From the NCBI GenBank assembly GCA_964458575.1, contig CAYWMD010000001.1, forward strand, positions 62,001 through 126,000: a stretch of 64,000 bases of DNA. Direction: 5' to 3'. The stretch comes from CAYWMD01 sp964458575. Lineage in GTDB: Bacteria; Verrucomicrobiota; Verrucomicrobiia; Limisphaerales; JADLHS01. Below the pieces are notes generated by a model, which saw only the letters and a list, made by a program, of their open reading frames with translations, was not told the DNA's origin and did no database searches. Both the position numbers and the translations under genes were made by a program. Positions 34,601 to 44,133 of this stretch are shown here, piece after piece; within the stretch, counting starts at the first letter, position 1; the number at the start of each line of letters is the position of its first letter.

Positions 34601-37600
34601 TCGAACCGTCGCCGTCGGCTGTGTGATAGAAGGCAACGTGCACTTCCTGTCCTTGGAACTGGGTCATATCCACAGTGGCGAGAGTCCATGTACCGGAAGT
34701 GCCATTGGTGGCGGCGACGGCGAGGGTGTTCCAATTCGTATCGTAGGGCGCGGAGATTTGAACCAAACCGGCGTCGCCCGTACCGTACTGGTACCATTGC
34801 CGGAAACGAAGAATCACCCGAGCATCACCCGACACGGACGGGACGATAAAGGTGGGGGTGATGAGGCGACCTTCGGAATTGGCCGAGTAGTTTGCGCTCA
34901 AGAGCGTGGCGGCGCAATTTGTGAAACTATAGGCACGCTCTCCGAAGCCATTTGTCGGCGGGCCGCTTTCGGGGCGGCCAATTTGCCAAAGCGTGTAGTT
35001 GTCCGTGTCCCAATCGCCCCAACCGGACTCAAACATCTCCGGGTTGTTGAAAATGTCAGGGCCGGTGCGAATGGTCACATCATCCAGATACCAGCCGGAA
35101 CTGACATCGGTGTAATAATTAAAGCCGGCGGCATAGCCGTGCGACTCGAAATAGAAGCCAAGCTGCACGGTCTGACCCGCATAGGCAGACAGGTCCAAAC
35201 TGGGCCGGCTCCAGACCCCGCTGCTGCTGGCCGTGTAGGTTGCCAACGACTGCCAATTGTTGGTGCCCGCTTTGATTTGCACCTCAACAAAATCGTGCCC
35301 GTTGATGCTGTACCACTGCCAGAACCGCAATCGCGGATTCTGATCCCCCGGCGGCACCAAAAACGCCGGACTCGCCAAGCGACCGCTGGTATCATCGGCA
35401 TAGTTGCCACCCAGCACCGTCGCCGCACAGTTGGTCCCGCTGTGGGCCGCGCTGGGTCCGCTCGTCGGCACGCCGATTTCCCAAGTGCCGCCGTCCACAG
35501 ACCAGTCGGCCAGCCCACCTTCAAAACTCTCCGGCACATTGGCCTCCAGCGTTTGCACAGGCCCGGTCACCAAGGTCACTTCATCCAGATACCACCCGGA
35601 ACTGACATCGGTATAATAATTCATGCCGGCGGCGTAGCCGTGCGACTCGAAATAGAAGCCAATCTGCACGGTCTGCTCCGCATAGGCGGACAGGTCCAAA
35701 CTGGGCCGGCTCCAGACGCCGCTGCTGGTGGCAGTGTAGGTCGCCAACGACTGCCAATTGTTGGTGCCAACTTTGATTTGCACCTCCACAAAGTCGTGCC
35801 CGTTGATGCTGTACCACTGCCAGAGCCGCAAACGAGGATTCTGATCCCCCGGGGGCACCAAGAAGGCCGGACTCACCAAGCGACCGCTGGTGTCATCGGC
35901 ATAGTTGCCGTCGAGCACCGTCGCCGCACANNNNNNNNNNNNNNNNNNNNNNNNNNNNNNNNNNNNNNNNNNNNNNNNNNNNNNNNNNNNNNNNNNNNNN
36001 NNNNNNNNNNNNNNNNNNNNNNNNNNNNNNCCAAGCGACCGCTGGTGTCATCGGCATAGTTGCCGTCGAGCACCGTCGCCGCACAGTTGGTCCCGCTGTG
36101 GGCCGCGCTGGGTCCGCTCGTCGGCACGCCGATTTCCCAAGTGCCGCCGTCCACAGACCAATCGGTCAGCCCGCTTTCAAAACTCTCCGGCAGATTGGCC
36201 ACCAGCGTTTGCACAGACCCGGTCACCACGGTCACATCATCCAGATACCAGCCGGAACTGACGTCGGTATAGTAATTCATGCCGGCGACATATCCGTGCG
36301 ACTCGAAGTAGAACCCAACCTGCACGGTCTGCCCCGCGTAGGCCGACAGGTCCAAACTGGGCCGACTCCAGATGCCGCTGCTGGTTGACGTGTAGGTCGC
36401 CAAGGTCTCCCAACTGTTGGTGCCCGCCTTGATTTGCACCTCCACAAAGTCGTGTCCGTTGATGCTTAACCACTGCCAGAACCGCAACCGGGGAAACTCT
36501 CCGGCGCTGGGGATCACAAAGGCCGGGCTAACCAAGCGACCACTGGTATCATCGGCATAGTTGCCACCGAGCACCGTCGCCGCACAATTGGTCCCAAGAT
36601 GCGCTCCGCCCGGACCAGAAGTGGGAACGCCTGTCTCCCAAACCGCAGCATTGTCCGTAACCCAACCCGCAGAGCCCAGTTCAAAGCCCTCCGCTTGCGT
36701 AGGGAAGGGTGGCACAAGCACCGTCACATTCGCCACCAAGCTGGTAGTAACCCCGACGAGGTTACTCGCCACTAGGGCGTAGCCACCGGCGTTAGTGAGA
36801 GTGAGGCTACTGAAGGTGACGCTTGGGTTCGTTGCGCCCGTCATCGGGACATCGTTGAATAACCATTGGAGTGTCGGACGCGGCACGCCCATTGCGAATG
36901 TGTCCAAGCTGATCGCGGAACCTACGTATCCAGTTTGGCCGATGGGTTGTTGGACGAAGAGCGGTGTGGGATCGTTGGTGAAACACTTGCCAGCACTGTC
37001 AGCGGCGAAGATGGCCGCAACTTCGTTGGATGTGAGCGCGCGGTCATAAATCGAAATTTCGTCCACTTTCCCATCAAAGAATTGTCCGTCGCCCCTGCGA
37101 CCAAAGTAGAGCGGAGAAGTTCCGTCCGAAGTTGTGCCATTAAAGTTTGTGCTCTGGTCAGCAAGCAGACCGTCCACGTAGAGTTGAGCAAACTGCCCTT
37201 TCTTGAGTGTGCCTACGAAGTGATGCCAGTTGCTGAGGGTAACGGAGGTGCCAGTCGCCAAGGCAAACGTGACACCATTCGCGTTCCAAAGCGCGAACGC
37301 TGGCGCTCCTGCGGTGTCGATATGCAGAGCGTATTCCCATTGGTTGGGGCTGCCTTTGGCAACGACCGATCGGACATTTTGACCGGTCCCTATATCAAAC
37401 TGCGGAAGCCGGTCCATGTACACCCATGCTTCGACGGATAACTCTCCATCGTTGGCCGCGTGCGGACTGAACAGCGATGAATCGGGCACGACAGCGTAGT
37501 CGGTTGATCCATCAAAAATGAACGCCTGACCGGCCTTGCCAGAGGCGTAGCCAGCTTCGTTTTGCAGTGTGGCGTGGTTCGTGCCTGCCACATTGAGAGC

Positions 37601-37768
37601 GAAGCCGTCCCCTGGCCACCAAGCAATGAGGCCTGACGGTGACGGCACGCAGTTGGTTTGGGCCGCGGCAGGTTGAGGATGGAGGACCGAGAGTTGAGTG
37701 ATGGCGGCGACAAGCCAAGCCCAGCAAATGCCAGAATCAACCGATTTGAATCGAATTGGTGTATTCAT
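28605..37768 (-). CDS. Giant RHS/YD-repeat surface protein, interrupted by a 100-N gap
   Basis: One gene seems to run from the ATG at 37768 (signal peptide to about residue 37) to 28605. It is split only by the N run; joining the identical flanks restores the frame. In order: LamG-like lectin domain (about 37700-36980), Ig domain (about 36960-36730), four jelly-roll units of ~166 residues (36720-34570, GWYLDDVT at each end), a linker with IPT-like segments, then YD repeats (about 33300-31300; GYDALGNRLSWTNRRGQP). The RHS core follows (SSDPIGLAAGDVNFYRYVAN, about 30850-30950), then a Cys-rich stretch (30610-30850), a DUF7619-like domain (30010-30600), cadherin-like and cohesin-like domains and the phylum-typical end. 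It is probably exported and displayed. The RHS core is internal, not C-terminal. Confidence 0.82.
34570..36720 (-). repeat. Tandem ~498-bp units encoding jelly-roll domains
   Basis: Units begin with a F-E-S-G-x-x-D-W segment and end with SSGWYLDDVT. Starts of equivalent positions are spaced close to 498 bases (for example 35401, 35899 and, beyond the gap, 36057 to 36556). The two units around the gap are nearly identical in DNA, and the outermost unit (34570-35040) is the most diverged. The high identity explains why assembly stopped here. Confidence 0.8.
35931..36030. other. Assembly gap of 100 N
   Basis: Exactly 100 N, the conventional size for a gap of unknown length. The ~54 bases left of the gap (35877-35930) are repeated immediately right of it (36031-36084), so the two contig ends overlap and the true gap may be zero or a whole number of ~498-bp units. 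Confidence 0.95.
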
Positions 37769-38061
37769 GGGACTCCCTAACGAAATAAGAGCCAGCAATC
37801 AGGCGCGACAATCGCCGTCACGGTAAGAGCGGTTGAGATCAACTGAATATGCATCCGGGTTTTGGCTTGTGCCTCCCATACAACACAGGCACACGCCGAG
37901 CACGAATCTTATTCGAGTCAGTCTTCATTCTGTTGTCAACAATGAACATCAACAGCGCCTGTTTTGGCAGTCGTTTGGCCTGTAAATCTAGCCGCTAATT
38001 AACATGCGTGCTTGGGCGTCCGCAGCCGGGGCGGACTGCCCCACTACTGCTTGCCGCGCGG

Positions 38062-39165
38062 ATGGAACTCCGCTTTACTCGAAGCAACGTGCAACGAGCA
38101 TTCACTCTGATTTTCCTGCTGGTGTTGTGTGTCGGCGCTCGCCTGTTTGCCGAATCGAAATTAACTTCAACCTCCGATTCGCCGGAATACGAATGGATTC
38201 AAGTGACCGCCAAAGCGCCGTTCGCCCCGCGGGATGGCGCAGGAGCACTAGTGTTCAAGGAAAAGATGTGGCTGCTGGGTGGCTGGAATCCGCGCGACAA
38301 GGAACATTTCCCGCGCATTTGCAACAACGAGGTCTGGAGTTCCAGCGATGGCGCATCTTGGTCGCTCGTGAAGCCGAACACGTTCCTAGACGCGAGCTTT
38401 GATACGACCAAGGATTGGGAAGGCCGGCACACGGCGGGTTATGTGGTGTTCAGGAACCGGATGTGGATTGTCGGGGGCGACGCGAATCAGGGCCATTACC
38501 AAAACGACATTTGGAACTCAACCGACGGCCAGACGTGGGCCTGGGTCAATCAAGGCCAGCCCCTACCATGGGGACCGCGAGTGTTGCATTACACGGTCGC
38601 GTTCAAAAACAAGATCTGGGTGATCGGCGGGCAGACACTGCCGCAGTTCGCGCGTCACGAGGAGGTTTTTTATCGCGAGATCTGGAACAGTTCGGACGGC
38701 GTGAAGTGGAAGCAGGTCAAGCCGCGCGAACCGTATTGGCCGCAGCGCGGGATGATCGGCGGCAGCGTGGTGTTCCAGAACCGCATCTGGATTCTCGGCG
38801 GCGGCACTTACGACACGCCCAAAATCCCGACGCGCGAATTTTTCAATGATGTGTGGAGTTCACCGGACGGCGTTAAATGGACCTGCCATCTCGCATCCGC
38901 TCCGTGGCATCCGCGGCAATATCACGACGTGGCGGTGTTTGATGACCGGATGTGGGTGTTGGAGGGCTACCACAAGGACGGCGGGAATCGCAAGGATGTC
39001 TGGTATTCCGCCAACGGCGTGGACTGGCGCGAAGTGCCGAACACGCCCTGGAAACCGCGTCATGCTTCCAGCATCTTTGTCCACGACCACGCGCTGTGGG
39101 TCGTGGCCGGGAACAACATGGACGCGGATGTCTGGAAGCTGGTGCGGCAACCGCACCGACGATAG
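38062..39165 (+). CDS. Secreted kelch-repeat beta-propeller protein
   Basis: The product is 367 residues from the ATG at 38062, which opens a signal peptide (RAFTLIFLLVLCVGARLFAE). At least five kelch blades can be followed, each with a hydrophobic strand ending in Gly-Gly or equivalent: ALVFKEKMWLLGGWNPRD, YVVFRNRMWIVGGDANQG, TVAFKNKIWVIGGQTLPQ, SVVFQNRIWILGGGTYDT, VAVFDDRMWVLEGYHKDG and FVHDHALWVVAGNN. They alternate with VWSSSDGASWSLV-type statements. It is probably periplasmic or exported; no enzymatic residues were identified. About 290 bases of non-coding DNA without recognised features separate it from the divergent RHS gene. Confidence 0.85.
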   Translation: MELRFTRSNVQRAFTLIFLLVLCVGARLFAESKLTSTSDSPEYEWIQVTAKAPFAPRDGAGALVFKEKMWLLGGWNPRDKEHFPRICNNEVWSSSDGASWSLVKPNTFLDASFDTTKDWEGRHTAGYVVFRNRMWIVGGDANQGHYQNDIWNSTDGQTWAWVNQGQPLPWGPRVLHYTVAFKNKIWVIGGQTLPQFARHEEVFYREIWNSSDGVKWKQVKPREPYWPQRGMIGGSVVFQNRIWILGGGTYDTPKIPTREFFNDVWSSPDGVKWTCHLASAPWHPRQYHDVAVFDDRMWVLEGYHKDGGNRKDVWYSANGVDWREVPNTPWKPRHASSIFVHDHALWVVAGNNMDADVWKLVRQPHRR

Positions 39166-39267
39166 CGACTATCCAAAAGTTGGCAAGGAAGTCGTCCCGT
39201 TGGCGCAGGGCTGCAAGGTGCGAATTGCTTCCGGAAACTCTCTCGCCAGCGACGGAGAGAAGGGTAT

Positions 39268-40062
39268 TCAGTTCTGGAGATAGCGGACGATCAGCGACTC
39301 CGCAAAATCAATTTCGACGGCGGCTTCCAGCGTGGCGGCCCGCTCCAGAATCGGCACGGCAACTTCGTCCGATGCCACTTCCTTGAGACAGAGCTGATCC
39401 GATCTGACTTCACCCCGCAGGCAGCCGTTGACCCGATGCGCGCGCAATTCGGCCAGCAGGCTCTGCACCGCCCAATGCCCGATGTTGACGAGCCAGGCGA
39501 GAATCTCTTCCTTGGAATAGCGGAAGACCCGTTCATTCACGAACACCAACTCCTGCGGCAGGACACGCAGCGCGAACGCATCGGCTTCGAGCCAGTCGGT
39601 TTGCAGCGATTGATACTCCTTGATCAGGAGCAGTTTTCGGATGGCGCCGTCCAGGCACGGCTGCAAGGACCGCAGGAATTTCAGTTCGACGAAGTCAATG
39701 CGGCCGGATTGGTTGAAACGATGGGAGATTTTGATGCGGCCCCGTTGCGTATTGAATTCACCTTGGTAGCAGGTGGAGAGAATCACATGATCATACACGG
39801 ACTGTAACTGCATCCAGCGTCCGGCGGCTTCGCCACCGTAATTGCGCTTGCCGCGGGGAGCGGTGACGGGTCTCGCAGCCACCTGATTTTGGATGCGTCC
39901 CAACCGGTTGAAATAGTCGCTGCTGGTGGAGAAATCGTTTTGGCGAAGGAACTCGCGGGCGGACTGGATTTCATTGTCCCGCACGGGCGAGCCGCCATGC
40001 ACACGGACTTCCAACGCTTCGACCAGTTCCCTAGCTTGCCGCTTGCATTCTTTGGTAGCCAT
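39268..40062 (-). CDS. Protein of unknown function
   Basis: The product is 264 residues from the ATG at 40062 (MATKECKRQARELVEALEVR); an upstream ATG at 40080 adds six residues. No signal peptide or membrane segment is visible. The N-terminal part has charged helices and a short helix-turn-helix-like stretch (DNEIQSAREFLRQNDFSTSS). The C-terminal half is mixed alpha/beta (FRYSKEEILAWLVNIGHWAV, EVASDEVAVPILERAATLEA). Two neighbouring sites, DFVELKFLRSLQPCLD and WLEADAFALRVLPQELV, show no known motif. It is convergent with the kelch gene and lies downstream of glcF, 150 bases away. I do not recognise a family. Confidence 0.6.
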   Translation of the reverse strand: MATKECKRQARELVEALEVRVHGGSPVRDNEIQSAREFLRQNDFSTSSDYFNRLGRIQNQVAARPVTAPRGKRNYGGEAAGRWMQLQSVYDHVILSTCYQGEFNTQRGRIKISHRFNQSGRIDFVELKFLRSLQPCLDGAIRKLLLIKEYQSLQTDWLEADAFALRVLPQELVFVNERVFRYSKEEILAWLVNIGHWAVQSLLAELRAHRVNGCLRGEVRSDQLCLKEVASDEVAVPILERAATLEAAVEIDFAESLIVRYLQN

Positions 40063-40212
40063 GCTGTCTGCGGCAAGCATATCGTGGGTTGCATCGGTGC
40101 CTACTGTGCGTCTGGATGCACACCCGAAATCCGCCAGGTTTCGGCCAATTTCCGCAGAAATGAGGCAAGGCGGGTCAGGTCGCCGCAGGGTGTATTTCCT
40201 TCCCGGGTTCGA

Positions 40213-41529
40213 TCAGGATTTTGCTGCGTGGCCCAAAGCGCGGTCGAGAAAATCGGCGATATGAATCACCTGGATGTGCGGCGCGCCGGCTTTGCGCAGA
40301 CCGGCGCGAAGTTGCAGAATGCAGCCGGGATTCGTCGTCACCACAATTTCCGCACCGGTCTTGAGAATGTTTTGGATTTTGCGCCGTTGCAATCGCTCCG
40401 CCATCTCGGGTTCGGTAAGATTGTAACTGCCGGCGCTGCCGCAACACACATCCGATTCCGGCAATTCCACAAATTTCTCTCGGGCGACCACGCGCACCAG
40501 GTCGCGGGGCGGTTGGGTGATGCGCTGCGCATGCGCCAGATGACAGGCGTCGTGAAACGTGATGCGAGAGACCGGCAGAGCGGGTTGAAGTTGGAGTTCA
40601 AGCTTCAGCTTGTCCGGAGGCAGGCTGAAGCCTGGACTCCAACACACTGACAAAAACTCGGTCAAATCCTTTAACTTCTCGCTGAACTTCCGCCCGCGTT
40701 CGGCCCAGGCTGGATCGTCCTGGAGCAGGTGGCCGTATTCCTTGAGCGTTGAACCGCAACCGGCGGCGTTGGTCAGGATGGCGTCGAGGCCGAGTTCTTC
40801 AAATACTTCGATGTTGCAGCGGGCGCAAGCGCGCGCATCCCGGAGGTTGCCACCATGGGCGTAAAGCGCGCCGCAACAAACCTGCGCGGGCGGCGTCACG
40901 ACTTCGTAACCGGCGCGATTGAGCAAGCGAACGGTGGCGGCATTGGTTGCACCAAACATCACGCTCTGCACACAGCCCTGAACGAATCCCACCCGGCCCC
41001 GTTTGATTTCGGTCAAGGCCGGCGAGGACACGGGCAGGGTCGCGGTTGAGGCGTCGTCGGGAATCAAAGCCAGCGCGCCGCGAGCGAATTCCGGCAGGGC
41101 GCTGTCGAGCCCCAGGCGTTTCGTCAGTTTCGCCAACCCCAGTGCCAATCGCATCCGGTCGGGAAAAGGAAACACCTGCTCGATGCCCACGCGGCGAAGG
41201 AGTTGTTGAAAGGGCGAGCGTTGGTGATTCTGTTCCACATGATCGCGCGTGCCTTCCAACAACGCGCCATACTGCACGCCGCTCGGGCAGGCTGCTTCAC
41301 AAGCACGACAGCCAAGACAGAGATCCAAGTGCCGGACGGTCGCGTCTCCAACCGGCAGCCGCCCGCTTTGGACCGCGCGCATGAGATAAATTCGTCCACG
41401 CGGCGAATCATTTTCGTTTCCCGTCTCCAGATACGTCGGACACGACGAGAGACACAGCCCGCAATGAATGCAAGCCAGCGCCTTGTCATTGTCGAGAAAC
41501 GCTTCGGGTTGTGGATGCACGGCGTTCAC
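40213..41529 (-). CDS. glcF: Glycolate oxidase iron-sulfur subunit
   Basis: The product is 438 residues from a GTG at 41529, whose GTGA overlaps the stop of glcE. The N-terminus carries two 4Fe-4S ferredoxin motifs, CIHCGLCLSSCP and CLGCRACEAACP. The C-terminal half has the Cys-rich CCG domains (QVCCGALYAHGG, FHDACHLAHAQ and VCCGSAGSYN). It passes electrons from the flavin subunits GlcD and GlcE to the membrane quinone pool during glycolate oxidation. An in-frame palindromic element at 40590-40643 adds about 18 residues (WSPGFSLPPDKLKLELQ) between the two C-terminal Cys-rich halves. Confidence 0.92.
   Translation of the reverse strand: MNAVHPQPEAFLDNDKALACIHCGLCLSSCPTYLETGNENDSPRGRIYLMRAVQSGRLPVGDATVRHLDLCLGCRACEAACPSGVQYGALLEGTRDHVEQNHQRSPFQQLLRRVGIEQVFPFPDRMRLALGLAKLTKRLGLDSALPEFARGALALIPDDASTATLPVSSPALTEIKRGRVGFVQGCVQSVMFGATNAATVRLLNRAGYEVVTPPAQVCCGALYAHGGNLRDARACARCNIEVFEELGLDAILTNAAGCGSTLKEYGHLLQDDPAWAERGRKFSEKLKDLTEFLSVCWSPGFSLPPDKLKLELQLQPALPVSRITFHDACHLAHAQRITQPPRDLVRVVAREKFVELPESDVCCGSAGSYNLTEPEMAERLQRRKIQNILKTGAEIVVTTNPGCILQLRAGLRKAGAPHIQVIHIADFLDRALGHAAKS
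40590..40643. repeat. GTTGGAGTTC palindromic element inside glcF
   Basis: The ends GTTGGAGTTCAAGCTTCAGC and GCTGAAGCCTGGACTCCAAC are inverted. The element is 54 bases long, exactly 18 codons, and has no stop in the glcF frame. A second copy is intergenic at 4157-4209, which shows that this is a dispersed element and not a natural part of glcF. Confidence 0.8.
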
Positions 41530-42581
41530 GGGGAGGGTGCGGGGAAAATGTGGTTCGGATCGAAAATGTCCTTCACCCGTTGCATCAAGACCGCGGGCAC
41601 TTCGGATTTCGGCGGCGCGATGCCGCCGCGGTAATAGACAACACCGTTGCCCGCCCGCGCCACGAATTGTTCGCAGCCAAGCATCGAAATTTCTTCGGTA
41701 AGTCGGGAAGGCAGGATCGAGCGACGGCGCACCGGATTCTTCACTCCATTGTTTGCGAATTGCTGGTCGTAAGCGAGATCGGTTGGCGTGGCTTTGCAAA
41801 TCGTTTCCAGCCTGGCCTTCTGCCATCCCACTTCCTCGCGCGTGCCGTCGAACCCGAGCACGAGGGTAATTGGTGCGCGGTCATCAGACCGCTTCGCCGC
41901 TGGTTGGGTTTCGGGCATTGAATCGGAGCGCGAGTTGTCCTCAACTCGCAGCACTTCCGCAGCTTTTGGCGCTGCGGATTGGGACAATCCGCGCTCCGGC
42001 AGGTTGTGCAGGTCGAACACGATGGGAGTCAGGTCGGAAGCCAGCACAGTCTCGATTCGCTCCGCCGCGTTTTCGAACGTTGGGCAAGGAATCGCAACAA
42101 ACCCTTCTTCTTGCGGCATGGGCCGGACTTTGAAGGTGACTTCAACCATGACACCCAGCGAGCCGCCACTGCCGACGAAGAGCTTTTGCAGATCGTAGCC
42201 GGCGACGTTCTTAACCACTTTCCCGCCGCTCTTGATCACGCGCCCGTCCGCCAGCACGACCTTCAGTCCAATCAAATGCTCGCGGATCGTCCCGTAGCCA
42301 AAACGACGCGGCCCGCTGGCATTGGTGTTCAGCACTTGCGCCAATGTCCACCGGCCGGCGTCCGGCGGATCGAGCGGCAACCACTGGCCGTGCGCGGACA
42401 GGTGTTTTTGGAGCGCGCCGAGTGTCAGGCCGGCCTCGGCGGTGATGGTCATGTCCGCCGGGTGGTATTCCACGACGCGTTGAAACGCGTGCAGATCCAC
42501 CGAGGTGATCGGCTCACGCCGGGCGCTCGCCGCGCTCAACGCCGCGCGCAAACCGTCCAAGTTGTCGGGTTGAAGGTTCAT
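41526..42581 (-). CDS. glcE: Glycolate oxidase FAD-binding subunit
   Basis: The product is 351 residues from the ATG at 42581 (TGATG overlap with glcD). The FAD-binding domain is recognisable in MTITAEAGLTLGALQKHLSA, WLPLDPPDAGRWTLAQVLNT, FGYGTIREHLIGLKVVLADG and KSGGKVVKNVAGYDLQKLFV. The C-terminus DPNHIFPAPSP matches the GlcE end. Residues about 195-219 (ERGLSQSAAPKAAEVLRVED and following) are encoded by a 75-base palindromic element and are not expected in the family. With GlcD and GlcF it forms glycolate dehydrogenase in the cytoplasm. Confidence 0.92.
   Translation of the reverse strand: MNLQPDNLDGLRAALSAASARREPITSVDLHAFQRVVEYHPADMTITAEAGLTLGALQKHLSAHGQWLPLDPPDAGRWTLAQVLNTNASGPRRFGYGTIREHLIGLKVVLADGRVIKSGGKVVKNVAGYDLQKLFVGSGGSLGVMVEVTFKVRPMPQEEGFVAIPCPTFENAAERIETVLASDLTPIVFDLHNLPERGLSQSAAPKAAEVLRVEDNSRSDSMPETQPAAKRSDDRAPITLVLGFDGTREEVGWQKARLETICKATPTDLAYDQQFANNGVKNPVRRRSILPSRLTEEISMLGCEQFVARAGNGVVYYRGGIAPPKSEVPAVLMQRVKDIFDPNHIFPAPSP
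41924..41998. repeat. CGGAGCGCG palindromic element inside glcE
   Basis: The arms 41924-41940 (CGGAGCGCGAGTTGTCC) and 41982-41998 (GGACAATCCGCGCTCCG) match at 15 of 17 positions, and an inner stem CCGCAGC/GCTGCGG lies between. The total is 75 bases, 25 codons, without a stop in the glcE frame. Confidence 0.8.
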
Positions 42582-44035
42582 CACGCGGCGACTTGTTTCC
42601 GCGGCGCGAAATCCATGCAACGTTTCGAGCCGGGAAAGATTTTGTGGGGATTGCAGCGGCTTTCCGGATCGAAGACGCGACGCAACATGCGCATCGCGTC
42701 CAGGTCGTCGTGAGAGAACTGCTTTTCCATGAAATCAATTTTCTCCACGCCGATGCCATGCTCGCCGGTCACGCTGCCGCCGAGTTCCACGCATTTGGTC
42801 AGGATGTCATTGCTGGCGTCCAAAGTCCGCTGGACCTGATCCGGTTCGCGTTCATCGTAAAGAATCAGCGGATGCAGGTTGCCATCGCCGGCGTGAAAGA
42901 CATTCGGGATGCGCAGGCCATACTTCCGGCTGCAAGCCTGGATGAACCGCATCATCTCCGGCAGCTTCGACCTCGGCACCACGCCATCTTGCGTCAGGAA
43001 ATTGGGACTGAGCCGGCCAATCGCGCCGAACGCACGCTTGCGGGATTTCCATAGATCGGCCCGTTCCTGTTCGGTCCGGGCCAATCGGACTTCACGCGCG
43101 CCGTTCTTCCGGCAAAGGGCCATGACGCGATCGGCTTGTGCCTCCAACCCGGCAGCCAGCCCGTCCAGTTCGACGATCAACACCGCACCAGCATCGAGTG
43201 GAAAACCGAAGTGATATGCCGCCTCGACCGCCTGGGTGATGAGTTGATCCATCATTTCCATCGCGCCGGGCACAATGCCCGCCGCGATGATGTCGCTGAC
43301 CGACTGGCTCGCCGCATCAACCGTTTCAAACACGCCGAGCATGGTCTTGTAAGCCTGCGGAGCGCGGATGAGCCGTACCAACGCCCGCGTGATCACGCCA
43401 AACATGCCTTCGCTGCCAATCGCCACGCCGCGCAAATCGTAGCCATCCACGTCTTCGCCGCCGTCGGGCCGTGTTCCCAGCCAGACCAGTTCGCCGTCGG
43501 GCAAAACCAGTTCAAAGCCGAGGATGTGATTGGTGGTCACTCCGTATTTAAGGGTGTGCGGACCGCCCGCGTTCGTGCCGATGTTTCCGCCGATGGTGCA
43601 CGCCGGCTGACTGGACGGGTCCGGGGCATACAACAAACCGCGCGACTTGACCGCGTTGGTAATCCAGGCATTGACACAGCCGGCCTCGACCAACGCACGC
43701 CGATTGCGGTAATCCACCTCGATCATCCGGTTCATCCGGGCGAGCGAAATCATTACCCCGCCGGTGACGGCCAGCACCGTTCCGCTCAGGCTCGTGCCGG
43801 CGCCACGTGGAATGATGGGCAACTTGTGTTGCGCGCAAAGCTGGACGATGGCGACGACTTCCGCGGTTGTGTTTGGCAACACGACTACGCCCGGTGGACG
43901 TTTTTCCAGTGTGTAAGCGTCGCATTCGTACACCAACAGTTCCTGTTCGCCAGCGACGACGTTTTCCCGACCAACGATCTCCTGGAGCACGTGAATCAGT
44001 TCTGACGTCGGCGATTCGCCGTTTGGGGTTGTCAC
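42581..44035 (-). CDS. glcD: Glycolate oxidase subunit, FAD-linked
   Basis: The product is 484 residues. The FAD-binding domain has LPIIPRGAGTSLSGTVLAVT, VEAGCVNAWITNAVKSRGLL and IGGNIGTNAGGPHTLKYGVT. The C-terminal catalytic domain has NVFHAGDGNLHPLILYDERE with the metal-binding His residues and GSVTGEHGIGVEKIDFMEKQ. This is the GlcD/lactate dehydrogenase family, and the glcD-glcE-glcF order with short overlaps supports glycolate as substrate. First gene of the operon; it diverges from the aminotransferase gene, about 100 bases away. Confidence 0.94.
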   Translation of the reverse strand: MTTPNGESPTSELIHVLQEIVGRENVVAGEQELLVYECDAYTLEKRPPGVVVLPNTTAEVVAIVQLCAQHKLPIIPRGAGTSLSGTVLAVTGGVMISLARMNRMIEVDYRNRRALVEAGCVNAWITNAVKSRGLLYAPDPSSQPACTIGGNIGTNAGGPHTLKYGVTTNHILGFELVLPDGELVWLGTRPDGGEDVDGYDLRGVAIGSEGMFGVITRALVRLIRAPQAYKTMLGVFETVDAASQSVSDIIAAGIVPGAMEMMDQLITQAVEAAYHFGFPLDAGAVLIVELDGLAAGLEAQADRVMALCRKNGAREVRLARTEQERADLWKSRKRAFGAIGRLSPNFLTQDGVVPRSKLPEMMRFIQACSRKYGLRIPNVFHAGDGNLHPLILYDEREPDQVQRTLDASNDILTKCVELGGSVTGEHGIGVEKIDFMEKQFSHDDLDAMRMLRRVFDPESRCNPHKIFPGSKRCMDFAPRKQVAA

Positions 44036-44133
44036 ACCGCGACACTAAGCAACGACATGATGGCTGTCGAGCCTGAGCCGCAACCCGACCCAAATCCGTT
44101 GCTGCCGCCGGTGAAACGCGATAGCCTTGGCCC

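Noticed and set aside
32016..36059. 1347-codon open frame on the plus strand
   Set aside because: It is antisense to the RHS gene and crosses the N gap. Its composition (Arg/Gly/Val-rich, no domain) is that of a shadow of codon bias.
34570..36720. Tandem DNA repeats as a possible satellite or CRISPR-like array
   Set aside because: The ~498-bp units are codons of jelly-roll domains in one gene, without short spacers.
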